DNA from: JBBQER01 sp038320885
Lineage (GTDB): Bacteria; Actinomycetota; Acidimicrobiia; IMCC26256; PALSA-610
DNA: 19,312 nt
Assembly (NCBI GenBank): GCA_038320885.1
Contig: JBBQER010000082.1
Location: 1-19,312 of the forward strand
Reading direction: 5' to 3'
Translations under genes and position numbers: made by a program
Shown here: positions 15,388 to 19,312 of the stretch, piece by piece
Numbering within the stretch: position 1 is the first letter of the stretch
How the letters are laid out: every line of letters begins with the position of its first letter
Notes under the pieces: generated by a model
Database searches by the model: none
Told to the model about the DNA's origin: nothing
The model's input: the letters and a program-made list of their open reading frames with translations, nothing else

Positions 15388-15665
15388 ATGAAACGGAAGC
15401 GGCACACACCTGAGCAGATCGTGCGCAAGCTGCGCGAGGGCGATCGGATGCTCAACGAGGGCACCGACCTAGTCGAGGTGCTGCGGCATCTCGAGGTGTC
15501 GGAGTCGAGCTGGGCGCGTTGGCGGCCCAGTACGGCGGCATGAAAGCCGACGAGGCCAAACGGCTCAAGGAACTCGAGCGTGAGAACGGCCGGTTGAAGA
15601 AGCTGCTGGCCGAGGCCGAGCTCGAAAAGGCGATGCTCAAGGAGCTGGCTGAGGGAAACTTCTAA
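15388..15665 (+). pseudogene. IS3-family transposase OrfA, frameshifted
   Basis: OrfA is the DNA-binding half of an IS3 transposase. The ATG at 15388 has AGGAGGA 7 bases upstream. The start KRKRHTPEQIVRKLREGDRM is the conserved helix-turn-helix opening. After ESSWARWR the frame turns into an unrelated tail and stops at 15543 (51 codons). In the next frame the expected continuation resumes at once: QYGGMKADEAKRLKELE, a leucine-zipper-like coiled coil, ending ELAEGNF with TAA at 15663-15665. Loss of one G in the GGCGGCCCAG stretch (about 15521-15529) explains this. The intact protein would have 92 residues. This is not at the usual programmed orfA/orfB frameshift site, so I call it a mutation or a sequence error. 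Confidence 0.85.
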
Positions 15666-15688
15666 CCCCGGAGCGACGCCGACAAGCG

Positions 15689-16517
15689 GTGTGCCGCTTG
15701 CAGGAACACTTCGGGGTCTCCGAACGATTCGCGTGCCGCGTGGTCGGTCAGCATCGATCCACGCAACGTAAAGTGCGCAAGCCGCGGCCGATCGACGACG
15801 CCGACCTACGCGCGGAGTTGCGTGCGATCGCGAAGTCGCACCCACGGTGGGGGTACAAGATGGCCACCCGCGTGGTGCGTCGGGACGGCTGGAAGGTGAA
15901 CCGCAAGCGGGTGCAGCGCCTGTGGCGCGCCGAAGGCCTGAAACGGCCGCCGCAACGGCCCCGAAAGCGACGCCGGGTACGTCTCGACACGACCGAACGG
16001 CAACGGGCGCTGCGCCCGAACCACGTGTGGGCGATCGACTTCTGCTTCGACGAGACCACCAACCTGCGCCGGCTGAAGATCGCGAACATCGTCGACGAGT
16101 ACACGCGTGAGGCGCTCGTGATGCGCGTCGGTCGGCACTGCACCGCGGAGGACCTGATCACTGAGCTCGAACGGCTCGTCGCGATCTACGGCGCACCGGC
16201 GTCGCTGCGTTGCGACAACGGCCCCGAGCTCATCGCCAACGCGCTGCGCGAGTGGTGTCGGTTCGCGCGCATCGGGATCAGCTACATCGAACCGGGCAGT
16301 CCATGGGAAAACGCGTACGTCGAGAGCTTCAACGGCCGCGTCCGCGACGAACTGCTGAACATCGAAGAGTTCGGCTCGCTCCTCGAAGCGCAAGTCATTG
16401 TCGAAGCCTGGCGAATCGAGTACAACACCTACCGACCCCACGGCCGCCCTCGGCGGACTCACCCCCGCCGAAGTACGCGCCGCGTGGATCACCGAACACC
16501 AACCAACACCTTCATGA
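15689..16517 (+). pseudogene. IS3-family transposase OrfB (DDE integrase), frameshifted near 3' end
   Basis: Catalytic half of the transposase, normally made as an OrfAB fusion by -1 frameshifting. The frame is open from within the orfA end (LTPERRRQAV) and has a GTG at 15689. An HTH_21-type region (PRWGYKMATRVVRRDGWKVN) precedes the rve core with the DDE triad: Asp in HVWAIDFCFDE, Asp in SLRCDNGPEL, and Glu in GSPWENAYVESFNGRVRDE. After YNTYRPH an extra base near 16443-16446 shifts the frame; the expected ALGGLTPAEVRAAWITEHQP and stop (16515-16517) lie in the next frame. The unshifted frame instead runs out of the IS to 17455. The catalytic core is complete but the protein would carry a long foreign tail. 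Probably inactive, or a sequence error. Confidence 0.85.
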
Positions 16518-16522
16518 CGCCT

Positions 16523-16546
16523 GGACCACCAGACGGGGTCCCGTCA
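16523..16546. repeat. Right terminal inverted repeat of the IS
   Basis: GGACCAC, five bases, then GGGGTCCCGTCA: the reverse complement of the left end at its outer 12 and inner 7 bases. It is followed by the second copy of the target duplication, GTCA (16547-16550). Confidence 0.9.
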
Positions 16547-16547
16547 G

Positions 16548-16739
16548 TCAGTGGCGGCCGGCGAGGAAGGAACCGAGGTTGTCGAGTATCCCTCGGGTTC
16601 CCTCTTCTCTCCCCGCGACCGTGTCGAGGCCGTCGAGGTGCACGCCCTGTTCCGTGTAGGTCAGGCGCGTTCCGTCGGTGTCGGGCTCCACCACGATCGT
16701 GGTCAAGGACGTGGAGATGTGTCGGTCATCGACCCACAT
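16548..16739 (-). pseudogene. C-terminal remnant of an SRPBCC/AHSA1-like protein
   Basis: The last 63 codons of a START-like (SRPBCC, Hsp90-ATPase-activator-homologue) protein: MWVDDRHISTSLTTIVVEP, TRLTYTEQGVHLDG, then REEGTRGILDNLGSFLAGRH and TGA at 16548-16550. These strands and the final helix are the usual end of AHSA1-type proteins of ~150-160 residues, so about 90-100 N-terminal residues are missing. At 16740-16741 the sequence switches to the CoA-transferase fragment in a different frame. The IS target duplication includes the stop codon itself, so the insertion left this C-terminus intact. It would originally have faced the CocE hydrolase gene tail to tail. Not expected to be expressed as a working protein. 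Confidence 0.8.
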
Positions 16740-17731
16740 GGCTTGCCCTTGAGGTTGACCATGCCGAACTCGGTCACGACGTACATCATGTCGCTGCGCG
16801 GATCGGTGGCGATGTTTCCCGGCGTCAGGCTCAACCCGATTCGGCTCTTCCGCACACCCGTGCGTTCGTAGGTCGACGACATGCAGATGAACGACTTCCC
16901 GCCGCTCGACGCGTAGGCACCGCGAACGAACTGCAATTGTCCACCGGTGCCGCTGATGTGTCGGTGACCGCTCGACTCGCTCGCGGCCTGGCCTTGGAGA
17001 TCCATCTGGGTGGTGTTGTTGATCGCCGTGAGCCGGTCGTTCTGCATGATGATGTGCGGCAGGTTCGTCGACTCGACCGGTTGGCACGAAATATCGGAGT
17101 TGCGGTCGATCGCTTCGTACAGCGTGCGCGAACCCAGACCGAAGCTGCACACGATCTTGCCGGGATGCAACGTCTTCGCCGCGCCGGTCACGACACCGGC
17201 CTGGTAGAGATCAATGATCCCGTCGGTGAGCATCTCGGTGTGAACTCCAAGGTTGCGCACGCCGCTCTCGATCAACAACGAGCACACGGCATTCGGCATC
17301 GCCCCGATACCGATCTGCAGGCACGCGCCGTCTTCGATCTCACTTGCGATCAGTCTCGCGACGGCACGGTCGGCGTCCGTCGGTGCGAGGTTCGGCAATT
17401 CCGGGGTTGGCTGACCGTCGCCGTCGATGACGTAGTCGACCTCGCTCACATGTAGGCCGTTGTCGACGCCGTGCACATGCGGCAGCGTGCTGTTCACCTC
17501 GACGATGACGACCTTGGCGCGAGACGCGATCGCGCGATGCCAGAGATTGGCGGGACCGAAGTTGAAGTAGCCGTCGGCGTCGATCGGGCGGGTCTTGATC
17601 ACCATCACGTCGGGCCGGTCGATGAACCGGCGGTAGTAATCACTGATCTCGCCGAGGTTGCACGGGATGTAGTTCTGCAATCCGGCGTCGCCCTTCTTGC
17701 GGTCGTACGCGCCGAAGTGCCAGTTGAGGAC
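16740..17731 (-). pseudogene. Internal fragment of an acetyl-CoA hydrolase/transferase (4-hydroxybutyrate CoA-transferase type)
   Basis: About 330 codons clearly belong to the acetyl-CoA hydrolase/4-hydroxybutyrate CoA-transferase family, which moves CoA between acyl groups through an enzyme-glutamyl thioester. The fragment opens at NWHFGAYDRKK then YIPCNLGEISDYYRRFI, contains GVHTEMLTDGIIDLYQAG with the expected active-site Glu, IVCSFGLGSRTLYEAI, and GGQLQFVRGAYASSGGKS, and ends at VVTEFGMVNLKGKP. Full-length enzymes have ~430-440 residues: about 80-100 N-terminal residues and the last ~30-40 (after the VNLKGK motif) are gone. The open frame from 17851 to 16703 is longer, but its outer parts are antisense to a P450 fragment and to the SRPBCC remnant. 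The core looks undamaged, suggesting the truncations are recent or are assembly joins. Confidence 0.85.
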
Positions 17732-18016
17732 TGGCTGTACCTGTCGTACCTGGCGGGCAACCTCGACCCCGCGGTGTTCGACAACCCACTGCAGTTCGAC
17801 GTCACGCGTCACAACGCGGACCGGCACATCGCGTTCGGCTACGGCATCCACTTCTGCCTCGGCGCGCAGCTCGCCCGCGTCGAGCTGCGATCACTGTTCG
17901 GCCACGTGGTACCGCGACTCGGATCACTCGAGCTGGCCGGTGAGCCCACGACCGCGAAGACCACCTTCGTGGGAGGCCACAAGACGGTCCCGATCCGCTA
18001 CACCCTCACTGCGTGA
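17726..18016 (+). pseudogene. C-terminal remnant of a cytochrome P450
   Basis: The last ~96 codons of a bacterial P450. The sequence enters at DWLYLSYLAGNLDPAVFDNP, the beta-strand and PERF-like region before the haem loop, and includes the full haem-binding motif FGYGIHFCLGAQLARVEL with its axial Cys. It ends VPIRYTLTA and TGA at 18014-18016. A normal ~400-residue enzyme would need about 300 more residues upstream, including the I-helix and ExxR; none are found, because the preceding DNA is the opposite-strand CoA-transferase fragment. The join lies around 17725-17735. Open frame upstream (from 17471) is antisense to that fragment and gives no P450 sequence. Convergent with the membrane gene at 18021. 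Confidence 0.85.
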
Positions 18017-18020
18017 GTCG

Positions 18021-19312
18021 CTAGACGAAGTCGGCTCGGCGGAGGTGGTTGAACGCGAACCAGCCGGGGAGGATCGGGAGCCAGTAGGTGGCGAGCCGGA
18101 ACAGGAATACGGCCGGGACCGCCTCCGAGCTCGGCATGCCGGCGCCGACGAGACCGGCGATCACTGCGGCTTCGAGCGCGCCGAGCCCGCCGGGAGTGGG
18201 CGCGGCCGCGGCGATGGCCGAACCGGCCAGGTACGCGGCACCGACCTGGGCGACGTTCAGGTCACCTCCGAAGGCGACGGTCGAGAAGTAGATGGCCAGC
18301 ACATAGCTCAATGTGATCACCGCGGATCCGCCGAACAACAGCGCGATCTTGCCGGGGCTGCGAATCACCGCGGCGAGGCCGCGCAACGCGCTACCGAGCG
18401 CGGGTACGACCTTCGTGGCGAGCACCTTTCGGGTCGCGCGGATCGCTATGGCAGCCGCGATGGACGCCGCGACGACTGCGGCGGCCACGCCGACAACGGA
18501 CCAGCTCGGCAGCGAGATCGAGCCGAAGCCGGATCGTCCGGCCCAGAGGAAGAACACGAGCATCAGGCCGAGGTGCACCGCGAAGCCCGCCGCCGCGTTG
18601 AGCCCGACGCTCGACGCCGCCACCGGCGAGTCCACCCCGGACTTCCGCAAGTAGCGCACGTTGAGGGCCATGCCGCCGACGCCCGCGGGCGCGAGGTTGC
18701 TCGCGAACGAGGCTGCAACCTGAGCCAGCAAAGTGGGAACGGCGCGCAGGCGCGCGGGCACGGCACCACCCATGCCGAGTGCTGCACCGACGTAGGTCAA
18801 GGCCGAGAACAGCACCACGAGCGGAACCCAGCTCCACTGCGCCGCGCCGATCTGGCGGACGACGCCGGGGAGGTCGGTCAGCTGCGGGAGGAGGAAGTAC
18901 GTGACCGCCACGAGCATCGCCGTGGTGAAGATGCGTTGCCGGCTGATGCGCTCGAGTGGTACGTAGCTGGGCTCGTCGACCGCGCACTGCCGTGCCACCG
19001 TGTCCTGCAGCTCTTCGAGGAGACCCGGGTGCGCGTTGAGTGAGGTCCGGGTCGAGTCGCTCAGCGCGTTGGGTTGGAGCCGCGGGAGCGCGGCGCCCAC
19101 AATGTCCGGACCGAGGATCTCGACCGCGCCGGTCACGGAACGGTCGGCCCCGACCGTGAGGGAAAGGGCGGCGAGAAGCTGCGCGATGTCGCCGTCGAGC
19201 TGGTCGTCGGTCGCGGCGACCTCGCTGAACGCGAAGCCCGTGATCCACGGCTCGCCGGCGCTGTCGATGAGTACGTTGGCCCGCCGAAGATCGCGATGGG
19301 CGATGCGGTGCT
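18021..19312 (-). CDS. Kinase-like/flippase-like (LPG-synthase TM, UPF0104) membrane fusion protein, N-terminus outside window
   Basis: The minus-strand frame is open from the right edge to TAG at 18021 (429 codons seen). It begins with a protein-kinase catalytic-loop-like stretch, HRIAHRDLRRANVLIDSAG (19311-19255), followed by EPWITGFAFSEVA, so a kinase-like domain precedes the membrane part. After a linker (~60-120) comes the lysylphosphatidylglycerol-synthase/UPF0104 flippase-like domain with about eight hydrophobic segments; the family pattern NLAPAGVGGMALNVRYL and the glycine/proline-rich AAAAPTPGGLGALEAAVIAGL are present. A GTG at 19136 could start a protein without the kinase part, but the frame continues upstream with family-like sequence, so a longer protein is preferred. 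The substrate is likely a lipid or lipid-linked molecule, by family. Only 4 bases separate its stop from that of the P450 remnant. Confidence 0.85.
   Translation of the reverse strand, partial: HRIAHRDLRRANVLIDSAGEPWITGFAFSEVAATDDQLDGDIAQLLAALSLTVGADRSVTGAVEILGPDIVGAALPRLQPNALSDSTRTSLNAHPGLLEELQDTVARQCAVDEPSYVPLERISRQRIFTTAMLVAVTYFLLPQLTDLPGVVRQIGAAQWSWVPLVVLFSALTYVGAALGMGGAVPARLRAVPTLLAQVAASFASNLAPAGVGGMALNVRYLRKSGVDSPVAASSVGLNAAAGFAVHLGLMLVFFLWAGRSGFGSISLPSWSVVGVAAAVVAASIAAAIAIRATRKVLATKVVPALGSALRGLAAVIRSPGKIALLFGGSAVITLSYVLAIYFSTVAFGGDLNVAQVGAAYLAGSAIAAAAPTPGGLGALEAAVIAGLVGAGMPSSEAVPAVFLFRLATYWLPILPGWFAFNHLRRADFV

Larger units (their letters stand above)
15313..16546 (+). mobile_element. 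IS3-family insertion sequence, IS407-like, 1234 bp
   Basis: Imperfect terminal inverted repeats bound the element: 15313-15337 and 16523-16546 share TGACGGGACCCC at the tips, then GTGGTCC after a short mismatch. The ends read TG...CA as in IS3 elements. Four-base direct repeats GTCA flank it (15309-15312 and 16547-16550), the duplication length typical of the IS407 subgroup. Inside are orfA and orfB on the plus strand, both with single-base frameshifts, so this copy is probably unable to move by itself. The right target repeat overlaps the stop codon of a minus-strand SRPBCC remnant. A 12-bp palindrome CCAGCATGCTGG lies at 15360-15371 just before the orfA ribosome-binding site. Confidence 0.92.

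Noticed and set aside
16740..17150. Upstream part of the minus-strand frame that ends in the SRPBCC remnant
   Set aside because: It is an out-of-frame reading of the CoA-transferase fragment; only the part after the junction is SRPBCC-like.
16518..17455. Continuation of the transposase frame beyond the IS to 17455
   Set aside because: It results from the frameshift near 16445 and is antisense to SRPBCC and CoA-transferase coding sequence.
17471..17725. Upstream part of the plus-strand frame leading into the P450 remnant
   Set aside because: No P450 sequence (no I-helix or ExxR motif); it is antisense to the CoA-transferase fragment.
1..19312. CRISPR array, tRNA/rRNA genes, phage genes or a defence system
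   Set aside because: No spaced direct repeats, no tRNA- or rRNA-like segments, and no phage or defence-type proteins were recognised.

Overview
The window is high-GC DNA, almost certainly from an actinobacterium. The gene content points the same way: an LLM-class F420-type oxidoreductase, a PPOX-type flavin/F420 protein, a DUF3089 lipoprotein, a very large LuxR/LAL regulator and frequent GTG/TTG starts. An Acidimicrobiia-like lineage would fit, but nothing in the sequence fixes the taxon. Most intact genes look catabolic or regulatory, the kind of accessory metabolism seen in soil or aquatic actinobacteria.

Layout. (1) 1-1326, minus: aldehyde dehydrogenase running off the left edge. (2) 1327-1858: a sparse stretch with a perfect 11-bp hairpin and a possible 28-residue membrane peptide on the minus strand. 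(3) 1859-4777, plus: 972-residue AAA/LuxR regulator, ending against a strong hairpin at 4786-4810. (4) 4843-5572, minus: PPOX-like flavoprotein followed by a 52-residue membrane protein. (5) 5573-5662: divergent promoter region with two matching 16-bp palindromes, centres 31 bp apart. (6) 5663-9568, plus: a tight cluster of TetR regulator, extradiol (VOC) dioxygenase, FAD-dependent aromatic hydroxylase and FAH-family hydrolase/isomerase, followed by the 5' stub of another gene, possibly a methyltransferase, cut off near 9680. Together they read as a TetR-controlled aromatic meta-cleavage module: ring hydroxylation, extradiol cleavage, then processing of the product. (7) 9677-11726, minus: SDR dehydrogenase overlapping a DUF3089 serine-hydrolase lipoprotein. 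(8) 11914-12798, plus: LLM-class oxidoreductase, divergent from the SDR. (9) 12925-15240, plus: secreted CocE/NonD-type hydrolase followed by a clear hairpin terminator.

(10) 15313-18016 is a decayed segment. An IS3-family element (IS407-like, 4-bp target duplication GTCA) carries single-base frameshifts in both orfA and orfB. It sits exactly at the stop codon of an SRPBCC gene that has lost its 5' part. That remnant abuts an internal piece of an acetyl-CoA hydrolase/transferase (both ends missing), which in turn abuts the last ~96 codons of a cytochrome P450 (5' end missing). Two deletions in an originally collinear set of genes explain this, and the stub at 9580-9680 may be a third case. 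A chimeric assembly is the main alternative. (11) 18021-19312, minus: C-terminal part of a kinase-like/flippase-like (LPG-synthase TM, UPF0104) membrane fusion that runs off the right edge.

I see no CRISPR array, tRNA, rRNA or recognisable defence system. The most noteworthy signals are the paired TetR operators with back-to-back promoters, the truncated-gene junctions, the doubly frameshifted IS, and the altered DFG motif in the kinase-like domain at the right edge.
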